Of a stretch of 64,000 nt of DNA, positions 1-7,972 are shown piece by piece; within the stretch, counting starts at the first letter, position 1, and every line of letters begins with the position of its first letter. Under the pieces are notes generated by a model. That model saw nothing but the letters and a program-made list of their open reading frames with translations. It was not told the DNA's origin and searched no databases. Origin of the DNA: Sulfuriferula nivalis (GTDB taxonomy: Bacteria > Pseudomonadota > Gammaproteobacteria > Burkholderiales > Sulfuriferulaceae); NCBI RefSeq assembly GCF_009937995.1, contig NZ_AP021881.1, positions 1,922,001 through 1,986,000 of the forward strand, read 5' to 3'. A program made the position numbers and the translations under genes.

Positions 1-2
1 TT

Positions 3-1556
3 AGCAACGCTCCTGACACTGGCATCAGTGCGCCACAAGAAAACACTGCGGACTTATGGGATAGAATACGCTCAGGCTTTGGCATGGATACTATGGACAG
101 CCCACTGGTCCAAGCCCACATTAACTGGTATGCACAACGCCCAGACTATGTCCGCAGAACCGTGGAACGTAGTCGCCGCTACCTCTACCATATACTCGGT
201 GAAGTTGAAAAACGCGGCATGCCTACCGAAATAGCGCTGCTACCCATGGTAGAAAGCGCATTTAACCCCATGGCCTATTCACCTAGCCACGCCTCTGGCA
301 TCTGGCAATTTATTCCCTCTACCGGCAAAGACTTTGGCCTAAAACAAAACGGCTGGTACGATGGTAGACGTGACATTATTGCTGCTACTGATGCCGCTCT
401 CGACTACTTAAGTAAACTTCACGACGAATTTGGCACGTGGGAACTCGCCCTCGCCGCCTATAATTGTGGCGAAGGATGCGTAACCAGAGCAATAGCCAAA
501 AATCAGGCGCAAGGCTTACCAACTGATTACCTTAGCTTAAATTTACCGATGGAAACAAGGCACTATGTGCCAAAATTACTTGCGGTTAAACAAATCATCG
601 CAGACCCAGCAAGTGTAGGTATCAACCTCGACAGCATTCCTGATCAGGCATACTTCACCACGGTAATGCTCAACAAATCAATTGATGTCAGTCTGGCTGC
701 CAAGCTTGCCAACATGCCTGTAAACGAGTTCATATCATTGAACCCTGCATTCAACAAACCCGTTGTACGTTCAGATACGCCAACTCAGTTACTGCTGCCC
801 GTTGATAAAGCCGATACATTTTCCAATAATTTACAAAACTATGACAAGCCATTGGTTAGCTGGCAAGCCTACTCAGCCAAAATCGGTGAACGCATAGGCA
901 CTATCGCGAAAAAATTCAATGTCAGCGTAGCCTGGCTTAAAGAACACAATCCAATTCAGCTTAGTAAAAAAGGCAAACTAACCAGCGAGCACATGCTTAT
1001 CGTGCCACTCGCCAGCACAGGCACGACAGACAAATCACTTGCCACCATGCCTATAGAAAAAATGGCTATTGCAGACACGACATCAACCAAAACCAGCATC
1101 AAAGATACACCTGCAATTGATACTCGTAGCAAATCAACAGAAAAGTCCACACCCCAAACTATCAAAGTGCAAAAGGGTGACACCTTATACAATCTGGCAA
1201 CACGCTATCACGTTAGCACTCAAGATTTAGAACAATGGAATAATATTAAACATCACCAGTTAAAAATTGGCCAGGAACTAACTATCAGCGAAGCTAAACT
1301 ACCACTTGCTGCAAATGATAAAAAAGTCAGTAAAGATGAAAAGGTGGCTGAGACCACTCGTCACAAACATGGCGACAAAACAACCAAAGAAACCAAGACA
1401 GAAAGCAGCAAAAAGAAGGTAAATAACAAGAAAGACACAGCGGCTAAAATTAAACACAACTCAAAAACGAGTGTCACAAAAAAAGTAACCGTTGAGAAAT
1501 CAACTAAAATACCGGCCGAAAAGCCCAAGAGAAAATCCAAACACGAAGCAAAATAA
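3..1556 (+). CDS. mltD: Membrane-bound lytic murein transglycosylase D (5' truncated)
   Basis: The reading frame is open to the left edge, so the true start lies outside the window; about 517 residues are visible. The protein cuts the glycan strands of peptidoglycan in the periplasm, leaving 1,6-anhydro ends. An SLT (lysozyme-like) domain covers roughly visible residues 40-180, with the catalytic glutamate in the LPMVESAFNP motif and the following SGIWQFIPSTG motif typical of the MltD family. Two LysM-like peptidoglycan-binding segments follow (around residues 285-335 and 385-430; the second contains VQKGDTLYNLATRY). The last 100 residues are a lysine-rich, low-complexity tail that could bind anionic polymers. 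Family assignment is firm; the signal sequence cannot be seen. Confidence 0.93.
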   Translation, partial: SNAPDTGISAPQENTADLWDRIRSGFGMDTMDSPLVQAHINWYAQRPDYVRRTVERSRRYLYHILGEVEKRGMPTEIALLPMVESAFNPMAYSPSHASGIWQFIPSTGKDFGLKQNGWYDGRRDIIAATDAALDYLSKLHDEFGTWELALAAYNCGEGCVTRAIAKNQAQGLPTDYLSLNLPMETRHYVPKLLAVKQIIADPASVGINLDSIPDQAYFTTVMLNKSIDVSLAAKLANMPVNEFISLNPAFNKPVVRSDTPTQLLLPVDKADTFSNNLQNYDKPLVSWQAYSAKIGERIGTIAKKFNVSVAWLKEHNPIQLSKKGKLTSEHMLIVPLASTGTTDKSLATMPIEKMAIADTTSTKTSIKDTPAIDTRSKSTEKSTPQTIKVQKGDTLYNLATRYHVSTQDLEQWNNIKHHQLKIGQELTISEAKLPLAANDKKVSKDEKVAETTRHKHGDKTTKETKTESSKKKVNNKKDTAAKIKHNSKTSVTKKVTVEKSTKIPAEKPKRKSKHEAK

Positions 1557-1563
1557 GGTCGAT

Positions 1564-2040
1564 ATGCTATTTGAACACATCGTCGAGATTAATCACCCAA
1601 ACATACCCAGCAATCAGTGGTTGACACTAGATCAGCTTTGGCAGGGTCTAGTGCTTCGTGCAACCCATCCAAAATTATTTGTTCCACATCTAGACGAATG
1701 CCATGTCGGTGAAATAGACGATTACATCATCAGTCGTGAATTGCATTATGGCAAACTGATAATTCATGATCAGGTTACATTCACACCGCATCAGCACGTC
1801 CATTATGCGGTGCCTGCTCAAGGCGAAATTCCGGCCTCTCATTTACATATGCACATCGAGACACCGCAGGAAAACGTAATGATTGTTCGCTTTGTATATA
1901 ACGACCATCAACCAGAACCGGACAATCCAAGTGATGCCATGGTTAATGATTTTCGTCGTTCAGCTTATTTAGAATCGGATTTGGACATTATTCGCATCAT
2001 CCGTGAGCGTGCCCTGACAGGCCAACTCACGGTACATTAA
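1564..2040 (+). CDS. AtaL-like / DUF1857 family protein (SRPBCC fold)
   Basis: A small soluble protein of 158 residues. I chose the ATG at 1564, seven bases after the mltD stop, with AAGG upstream; the frame is open further back into mltD but that part is read in another frame there. The sequence resembles the DUF1857/AtaL-like group of START/SRPBCC domains (N-terminal FEHIVEIN, a central HHY-rich strand region, C-terminal RIIRERALTG helix). The family has no well-defined role; lipid or small hydrophobic ligand binding is the usual guess. The assignment is from overall pattern and is moderately sure; function is unknown. Its 3' end is convergent with the next gene, 12 bases away, with no obvious terminator between. 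Confidence 0.68.
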   Translation: MLFEHIVEINHPNIPSNQWLTLDQLWQGLVLRATHPKLFVPHLDECHVGEIDDYIISRELHYGKLIIHDQVTFTPHQHVHYAVPAQGEIPASHLHMHIETPQENVMIVRFVYNDHQPEPDNPSDAMVNDFRRSAYLESDLDIIRIIRERALTGQLTVH

Positions 2041-2052
2041 ACCTGACGAGTA

Positions 2053-3618
2053 TCAGACCTTATCACGCTGTATTGAAGTTAAATACTCCCGCGCTTTCCC
2101 AATCAGACTACCTGGCAAGCCACTCTTTTCGGCTATTATCAAACCTAATGATGCGCCTGACTGCCCAAACACGAGTTGATAGGTTGGTGACAAGGTTGCG
2201 TAATCAAAACGCATAGACGCATTGCTCAGGTATTCATGCTGATCTGCGAAGGCCTTGAGTGGCGTCAAATGTGTAGTCACCACACCATGCACTTTACGAG
2301 TGGCTAACTCATCCAGCACTGCCATCGCTAAAGATGCACCCTCTTCCGGATCGGTACCCGTACCTAGCTCATCCATTAATACCAGTGTCTTAGCATCTGC
2401 CTCGTTCAACAAACGCTTAAGCACTTCGACATGTCCGGCAAAAGTCGATAAATGATTATGGAGACTTTGTTTATCGCCCACATCAACAATTACCCTACTA
2501 AAATTACCAATCACGCACTCACCTTCCGCAGGCAAATGCAAACCACAATGCGCCATGGTGACCAACAACCCGACCGTTTTCAACACAACGGTTTTACCAC
2601 CAGTGTTAGGTCCGGTAATTACCATCATGGAATGGTTACCACCTAAATCGATATCTAAAGGTACGATACGAGATATGTTCTTTTCTTGAAACTGCATCAT
2701 CAATTGCGGATGGTAAGCCTGTTCCAATCGTACTCTTGGCTCATCAATCAATTTAGGTGGTGTAGCATTAAGCGCAGCAGAAAATTGACCTGCGGCCAAC
2801 GCCAGATCTATCCACGTAATACCATCGACCAAGTGGTGTAAATCTTCTAAATGTACGCGTACCACATCGGTAGTCGCACGCAACACAATCTGATTTTGCC
2901 CCTCTATCTGTCCATTCAGGGTCTCCAGACGGTTATTGTGGGCAACCACCTCAATCGGCTCTATCAACACATCCCGCCCACCACCGCTTGAACCACGGCG
3001 CACACCTTTAACTTTATCTGCATTGACGGCTCGCACTGTCAACACTGCCCGCATGCCATGCCATTGCACACGGCTATTTTCATCGAAGTAGCTTGCATAC
3101 TCTGACGAGCGCATTAAAGATTTTAGTTGTGTTTCTATATTGTGCTGCACCTCGTGGTACTGCTGGTGCATCGCTGTCAACTCAGGCGTCGCATCTTCAC
3201 GTAATCTTCCAGCTGCATTGACAGTTTTATCCAATACTGCCATCAAATCCGCAGGCGCTTTAAGATGATGAATTTGCCCATACAACTCCGCATAATTGGC
3301 TACTAGCGCTCGTAAGGTCAAGCCTAATTGCATGATAATGCGCAAATTATGTAAAGCACTTGCTGGTAGCGCAGCACCTGCTTGGTTAGCCTGGCGTAAA
3401 GCTGCGCGTATGTCAGGTGTATTTTGTATTTTAGGTACTAAATATGCATCCACCACTTGCCGTGCGGCAGTAACAGAAGCTTGCATCTGACGTGCTATTG
3501 ATAAATCGGGGGCTGGTTCGAGATTACGTGCCGCATCTGCACCATAAGGGGTAAACGTTAATCGTTCGATGATGCGTCGTATTCCATCAAATTCGAGCGC
3601 TTTAAGATCGCTTTGCAT
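2053..3618 (-). CDS. MutS2-like DNA-binding ATPase lacking the Smr domain
   Basis: About 521 residues when started at the ATG at 3618 (MQSDLKALEFDGI, the usual MutS2 N-terminus); a frame seven codons longer exists. The C-terminal half has the MutS-type ATPase: Walker A GPNTGGKT, the VDVGDKQSLHNHLSTF signature, Walker B LVLMDELGTGTDPEEG and the TTHLTPLKAFA motif. The middle has the clamp/lever helices. Full MutS2 proteins run to about 780 residues with a C-terminal KOW/Smr nuclease domain; here the protein ends just after the ATPase (SLIGKAREYL). It may act on branched DNA or collided ribosomes as MutS2 does in other bacteria, but without nicking activity. It lies 37 bases downstream of motD on the same strand and could be the last gene of the flagellar operon by read-through. 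Confidence 0.85.
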   Translation of the reverse strand: MQSDLKALEFDGIRRIIERLTFTPYGADAARNLEPAPDLSIARQMQASVTAARQVVDAYLVPKIQNTPDIRAALRQANQAGAALPASALHNLRIIMQLGLTLRALVANYAELYGQIHHLKAPADLMAVLDKTVNAAGRLREDATPELTAMHQQYHEVQHNIETQLKSLMRSSEYASYFDENSRVQWHGMRAVLTVRAVNADKVKGVRRGSSGGGRDVLIEPIEVVAHNNRLETLNGQIEGQNQIVLRATTDVVRVHLEDLHHLVDGITWIDLALAAGQFSAALNATPPKLIDEPRVRLEQAYHPQLMMQFQEKNISRIVPLDIDLGGNHSMMVITGPNTGGKTVVLKTVGLLVTMAHCGLHLPAEGECVIGNFSRVIVDVGDKQSLHNHLSTFAGHVEVLKRLLNEADAKTLVLMDELGTGTDPEEGASLAMAVLDELATRKVHGVVTTHLTPLKAFADQHEYLSNASMRFDYATLSPTYQLVFGQSGASLGLIIAEKSGLPGSLIGKAREYLTSIQRDKV

Positions 3619-3676
3619 AAACGCTATCCAAATTACCAAATCGTAACAAAGTTACACTGCGATGACAATCTGGACT

Positions 3677-4450
3677 TTAATGTACTATTGGTGCAACCAA
3701 AGTTGTTTCTCTCGCAGCTTCAGGCAAGTTAGACAGTATTACCACTTCCACCCGACGATTACGTGCCCTATTTTCTGCCGTATCATTTGGCATAATGGGC
3801 TTATTTGGTCCATTACCAACCACCATTAAGCGATTTTCTGCCACACCATTATTCATAAATTCACGCGCAACACTACTTGCCCGAACAGCAGAAAGCTCCC
3901 AATTAGACGCAAAAGCCGAATTACTAATTGGTACATCGTCAGTGTAACCATCAATTTCAATATCGTTACGTTGCATCTTCAGCACGTTGGCAATCGCACC
4001 CAGTGCCTGTCTCGATTCAGCCGCCAATTTTGCATCACCCGGTGCGAATAACAAACTGGCATTAATTTCTATGCTTACACCATGTGCTGTCTGTGTCACC
4101 CGTACTTTGCCTTCTCGAATGAGCGGTGATAGTGCATGCAAAATATCATTCGCCACATTAGTCATCTGCGACCGCTCTTGACGAATTACCGTACTATCAT
4201 TGGATTTATTTGTAATAGCCTTGGACTTATTTTTACTGCTGCCGGGATTTTGTTCGCTGGCAGAGCCAAAAGCGCTCCCCAGTGATTCAGACAAAACTTT
4301 ATATTTGCCTACATTGACTGCTGAAATGGCATACATCACCACAAAGAATGCAAACAGCAAAGTCATAAAGTCAGCATAAGACACCAACCAACGGTCGAGA
4401 TTATCATGCTCTTCATCATCATCCCCCTGCCTTCTTTTTCTTCGTGACAT
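3677..4450 (-). CDS. motD: Flagellar motor stator protein MotD (MotB family)
   Basis: 257 residues. A short charged N-terminus is followed by one membrane helix (about 24-45) containing SYADFMTLLFAFF, whose aspartate is the proton-conducting residue of MotB-type stators. The periplasmic C-terminal half is an OmpA-like peptidoglycan-binding domain (GYTDDVPI, NWELSAVRA, NRRVEVVI). It anchors the stator to the wall while the partner MotC (next gene upstream) pushes on the rotor. The gene lies nine bases after motC. The location behind fliA in the flhBAFG operon, rather than with cheA, is the arrangement known for the MotCD stators of several beta- and gammaproteobacteria, which is why I use MotD and not MotB. 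Between residues 55 and 90 there is a serine/lysine/asparagine-rich linker. Confidence 0.92.
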   Translation of the reverse strand: MSRRKRRQGDDDEEHDNLDRWLVSYADFMTLLFAFFVVMYAISAVNVGKYKVLSESLGSAFGSASEQNPGSSKNKSKAITNKSNDSTVIRQERSQMTNVANDILHALSPLIREGKVRVTQTAHGVSIEINASLLFAPGDAKLAAESRQALGAIANVLKMQRNDIEIDGYTDDVPISNSAFASNWELSAVRASSVAREFMNNGVAENRLMVVGNGPNKPIMPNDTAENRARNRRVEVVILSNLPEAARETTLVAPIVH

Positions 4451-4459
4451 TACCTGCCC

Positions 4460-5200
4460 CTAGCGTAAATAGGCCGCCAAACGATCTTCAACTACATGAG
4501 GGTTTTCACCGTTAATAATCAGCAACAAACCATCAGCAATCATTTCATGTGCACGAACCGATTGATTTACGATCACTTTTAACCGATTCGATATCGGCAG
4601 AAAAAACAAATTGGCAAAACCCACACCGTATATAGTCGCGACAAAAGCTACCGCAATACCACTGCCTAACTTAGCTGGGTCTGTTAAGTTCTCCATCACG
4701 TGAATCAAACCTAATACCGCACCTAATATACCTATAGTAGGTGAATAGCCACCCGCTGCTTCCCAAATTTTAACCGCCTGCCTTTGCTCCAAGGCATAAG
4801 CATCAATTTCAGTGTCAAGTATCGCCCTTAGTTTCTCTGCATCGATACCATCTATGATCAAACGCAAGCCTTTAGCAGTAAAAGCATGTTTGGAAGAACG
4901 CATATACGGTTCCAGACTCAACAAACCTTCGCGTCTTGCGGTATTACTCCACACGAAAATTTCACGCATGATGGCGGGACGAGTATCTTCTGGCGGCTTA
5001 AATAGCCAGCGCAACATACGCATGCCGCGTTTAAACACCGGCAATCGGGTTTGTATCAAGACCGCCCCGAGCGTGCCCACGACCACAATAATAAACGCAG
5101 CTGGTTGTAACAGCGAACCTATATGCCCACCGTCGAGCAGGTGCGCCACAAGTACCGCAGCTAACGCAAGGATAATACCTGTTAAGCTGCCCCAGTCCAC
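4460..5200 (-). CDS. motC: Flagellar motor stator protein MotC (MotA family)
   Basis: 246 residues with four membrane segments (near 5-22, 32-52, 150-170, 182-202), the MotA/TolQ/ExbB proton-channel architecture. The family motifs GGYSPTIGILGAVLGLIHVM and VAFVATIYGVGFANLFFLP are present, including the proline-bearing fourth helix. The cytoplasmic loop contacts FliG. The start codon is GTG at 5200, and the gene overlaps the 3' end of fliA by 19 bases; an AAGGAG ribosome site precedes it inside fliA, so translation can start independently of fliA termination. Works with MotD directly downstream. Confidence 0.92.
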   Translation of the reverse strand: MDWGSLTGIILALAAVLVAHLLDGGHIGSLLQPAAFIIVVVGTLGAVLIQTRLPVFKRGMRMLRWLFKPPEDTRPAIMREIFVWSNTARREGLLSLEPYMRSSKHAFTAKGLRLIIDGIDAEKLRAILDTEIDAYALEQRQAVKIWEAAGGYSPTIGILGAVLGLIHVMENLTDPAKLGSGIAVAFVATIYGVGFANLFFLPISNRLKVIVNQSVRAHEMIADGLLLIINGENPHVVEDRLAAYLR

Positions 5201-5913
5201 AACTGGCTCCTTAAACTTGAACGAATACGTGCAACTGCCTGGCTATGCAATTGGCAAACTCGTGATTCTGATACACCCATTACCGCGCCAATTTCTTTCA
5301 AATTCAATTCTTGCTCGTAGTACAACCCCATCAATAATTTTTCGCGCGCAGGCAAACTGTCTATCGCCGTAATCAACGCATCTCTGAAATCATCTTGAAG
5401 TAGACCGGAAAGCGGGTCTCCCGACACATCAGCACAGAAACGATCCAGAAAACTATCATGCTCATCATCGTCATGATAATCCTCATAATAAATCAACTGG
5501 TGACCGCTACTCTCACTGAGCAGATCCTGATATTCAGCCAGCGTCATTTTCATCGACTTGGCCACTTCCAATTCGGTCGGCATGCGCCCTAATTTTTGCT
5601 GTAACGCGGACATGGCAACTTCTATTTTGCGCATATTCTGACGCAAATTACGTGGCAACCAGTCCGTACTCCGCAATTCATCCAGCATCGCACCACGTAT
5701 GCGTTGTACAGCATAAGTCTCAAATTGCGCACCGTGTGACTCTTCATAACGGTTTACAGCATCCAACAGGCCTATCATGCCAGCCTGGATCAAATCATCC
5801 ACCTCAACGCTGGAAGGTAATTTAGCCCGAAGTTGATAAGCCAATCGTTTCACCAAAGGCGCATGCTCTTTGAGTAATTGATTTTTATCAGATTTGCCGT
5901 TTGCGTTATACAT
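5182..5913 (-). CDS. fliA: RNA polymerase sigma-28 factor for flagellar late genes
   Basis: 243 residues, the normal FliA length. Region 2 is recognised by the DLIQAGMIGLLDAVNRY and FETYAVQRIRGAMLDELR stretches, region 3 by LGRMPTELEVAKSM, and region 4 by the C-terminal helix-turn-helix LKEIGAVMGVSESRVCQLHS. FliA directs transcription of flagellin, chemotaxis and motor genes after the hook-basal body is complete and FlgM is exported. It starts three bases after flhG, so it is translated from the flhBAFG message, the usual betaproteobacterial order. An acidic insertion (DYHDDDEHDS) around residue 150 is a small peculiarity. Confidence 0.96.
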   Translation of the reverse strand: MYNANGKSDKNQLLKEHAPLVKRLAYQLRAKLPSSVEVDDLIQAGMIGLLDAVNRYEESHGAQFETYAVQRIRGAMLDELRSTDWLPRNLRQNMRKIEVAMSALQQKLGRMPTELEVAKSMKMTLAEYQDLLSESSGHQLIYYEDYHDDDEHDSFLDRFCADVSGDPLSGLLQDDFRDALITAIDSLPAREKLLMGLYYEQELNLKEIGAVMGVSESRVCQLHSQAVARIRSSLRSQLWTGAA

Positions 5914-5916
5914 AAA

Positions 5917-6705
5917 TCAAGAAATACCTAATTGCCCTGCAATACGTCTAAACGCCACCGAAGCCATAGCCATCGGAAAGGCATCAATAACGGAACGTCC
6001 TAATCGCGCGGCACGGCTTAAATGGTCATCAGCAGGAATTGAACCCATAAAATGTAACGGCACCGCAAGATAACGACTCGCTGTTTTCGCTAGATTAGCA
6101 TAAACCAGCTGCGCCTGTTCTTCTTCTGCATTTGTTACCAATACACCGAACCCACGACGACCGAGATTTGCATTCAATTGTTTAATTAAAGCGTAACCCG
6201 CTTTGATTGATTCTGCACTAGTCGAAATATGAATAACCACTTCTCCATCCGCCAATGCCTGCACAGGCAAGCTATCTGAACTATCCAATTCAGCATCCAC
6301 AATAACCGTACCATATTGCTGCGCCAGCACACTTAACACATTGGACAATCGTTGCTTATCTTGTTCACTATAATGAGTTTCCTGCGCATTTCCACCCAGT
6401 ACTGACGCAAAATTAAAACCATTTTGTATAGGCTGTATCACTTCATTTAAAGCACATTCTTGCCGCGCCACAGCCAACAAACCTGCGCGACGTGTGCGCC
6501 CCAAACGCGCCCCCACACCGTCACGATGACGAGCATCGATCAAAATTGCGTCATTCCCCAGATGCGCAAATGATGCGGACAAATTGGTTAACATCGCATT
6601 TTTTTCAGCGACACTTAGCACCGACAATAATGTCACTATACGAGGCTTAGGCCCCGCCAGCATGCGCCGCAATCCTGCGGCCTGATCTATATGTAAATTA
6701 GCCAA
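5917..6705 (-). CDS. flhG: FlhG/FleN-like MinD-family protein with degenerate P-loop
   Basis: About 262 residues from a TTG start at 6705 that overlaps the flhF stop by eight bases (TTGGCTAA); an in-frame ATG at 6729 is an alternative. The chosen start gives ANLHIDQAAGLRRML, the conserved FlhG N-terminal 'DQAxGLR' motif that stimulates the FlhF GTPase. The protein follows the MinD/ParA fold, but the Walker A position, normally KGGVGKT, reads SVLSVAEKNAMLT, with no glycine-lysine-threonine. The A'-like strand (AILIDARHRDGVG) and the Walker B-like strand (GTVIVDAELD) are recognisable. In canonical species FlhG limits flagellar number; ATP binding here is doubtful. Position between flhF and fliA supports the role. 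Confidence 0.86.
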   Translation of the reverse strand: MANLHIDQAAGLRRMLAGPKPRIVTLLSVLSVAEKNAMLTNLSASFAHLGNDAILIDARHRDGVGARLGRTRRAGLLAVARQECALNEVIQPIQNGFNFASVLGGNAQETHYSEQDKQRLSNVLSVLAQQYGTVIVDAELDSSDSLPVQALADGEVVIHISTSAESIKAGYALIKQLNANLGRRGFGVLVTNAEEEQAQLVYANLAKTASRYLAVPLHFMGSIPADDHLSRAARLGRSVIDAFPMAMASVAFRRIAGQLGIS

Positions 6706-7972
6706 GATGCACCCCACGCAATGTAGCATCCTGATTGGCACGTACAGCATTAGCCACAATCAAAGATAACTCATCATCCAATAATTGAAACGCGTTGGTT
6801 TCGCGACGCAATTTAAATGCACGCTCAATCAAATCTGCACGCTGTACAGTATGTAAATCTTCAGGTACACGCTGTCCATTAGCTACATAATACAAATTCA
6901 GTTTTTGCCGTATCACTACATCCAGCACATTACCTATAGTAGCGGCTTCATCCACTTTAGTGACTATGCATCCAGCCAAACCACTGCCTTGATATGCACG
7001 CACCACTTCGTTCAAAGTCTCGCCAGTAGACGTTGCATTCAGGCACAACAGGCGTTTCACTTGCGCACCCATACCAGACAACATCGCCACCTGTTCAGCA
7101 ACCATCTGGTCGCGCTGATTCATACCAACGGTATCAATCAATACAGTATGCTTACCTTTCAACTCTTCAAGCGCAATGCGTAAATCACTTTCATCTTTAA
7201 CTGAATGCACCATGACGCCAAGGATTTTGCCATAAATACGCAGTTGCTCATGACCGCCAATACGATAACCATCAGTCGTAATTAAAGCCAGCTTATTAGC
7301 ACCATGACGCATCACACAACGCGCAGCTAACTTAGCAGTAGTGGTAGTTTTGCCCACGCCAGTTGGCCCAACCAGAGCAAATACACCACCCTTCTCCAGA
7401 ATTTCGTTTTCATTGCTCATCACATTGATATTGCGTGACAACACAGACTTGATCCAAGCCATTCCTTCAGGAAATGAGTTCACTGCAGGCAAATGCTCTA
7501 TCAAATGCCGCGACAGGCCAGCGCTAAAACCAGTTGAGAGTAATTCACGCATAATTTCAGCACGACTAGGATCGCGATGCTGCATAGCACCCCAGGAAAT
7601 TTCGCTCAACTGCACTTCCAGCATACTGCGCATTGCACGAATTTCTTCCATCATTTCGTTCATTTCGCGCTGCGTGTTGACCTGGCTAGACGGAGTAGTT
7701 GACGCCACCTTTGCGACAGCAGGACGAACTGTCGGACGTGTAACCACTGCTGCTGGTTCTTCATCGAACCGCATCAGTGGCGCCTTGTTTTCCACCACTT
7801 TATCAGCAGATGGGCTGACCAATGAGGCTATATCATCTCCAGCCAACGCCATGATTTCTACACCATTAGGCACTTTACGGTTAGACAGAATGACAGCATC
7901 CTCTCCCAACACATCACGCACCTGGCGTAATGCATCACGCGAATTATTCGCTATAAATTTCTGTACGTTCAT
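6698..7972 (-). CDS. flhF: Flagellar biosynthesis SRP-type GTPase FlhF
   Basis: 424 residues with the three-part FlhF architecture: a basic/variable N-terminal B domain (1-110, starting MNVQKFIANNSRDALRQVR), an N domain, and the SRP-like G domain with Walker [16 protein letters not shown] at about residue 202, then TTDGYRIGGHEQL, LIDTVGMNQRD and TKVDEA. FlhF marks the cell pole for flagellar assembly and recruits the first export-gate/ring components. It overlaps the 3' end of flhA by four bases, and the downstream flhG supplies its GTPase activator, so the two are made together. Confidence 0.96.
   Translation of the reverse strand: MNVQKFIANNSRDALRQVRDVLGEDAVILSNRKVPNGVEIMALAGDDIASLVSPSADKVVENKAPLMRFDEEPAAVVTRPTVRPAVAKVASTTPSSQVNTQREMNEMMEEIRAMRSMLEVQLSEISWGAMQHRDPSRAEIMRELLSTGFSAGLSRHLIEHLPAVNSFPEGMAWIKSVLSRNINVMSNENEILEKGGVFALVGPTGVGKTTTTAKLAARCVMRHGANKLALITTDGYRIGGHEQLRIYGKILGVMVHSVKDESDLRIALEELKGKHTVLIDTVGMNQRDQMVAEQVAMLSGMGAQVKRLLCLNATSTGETLNEVVRAYQGSGLAGCIVTKVDEAATIGNVLDVVIRQKLNLYYVANGQRVPEDLHTVQRADLIERAFKLRRETNAFQLLDDELSLIVANAVRANQDATLRGVHLG

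Noticed and set aside
28-234. 68-codon frame in the other phase within mltD
   Set aside because: It lies inside the well-supported mltD frame, which is open to the window edge.
4812-5372. 186-codon plus-strand frame opposite motC and fliA
   Set aside because: Antisense to two firmly identified genes; composition is that of a shadow frame.
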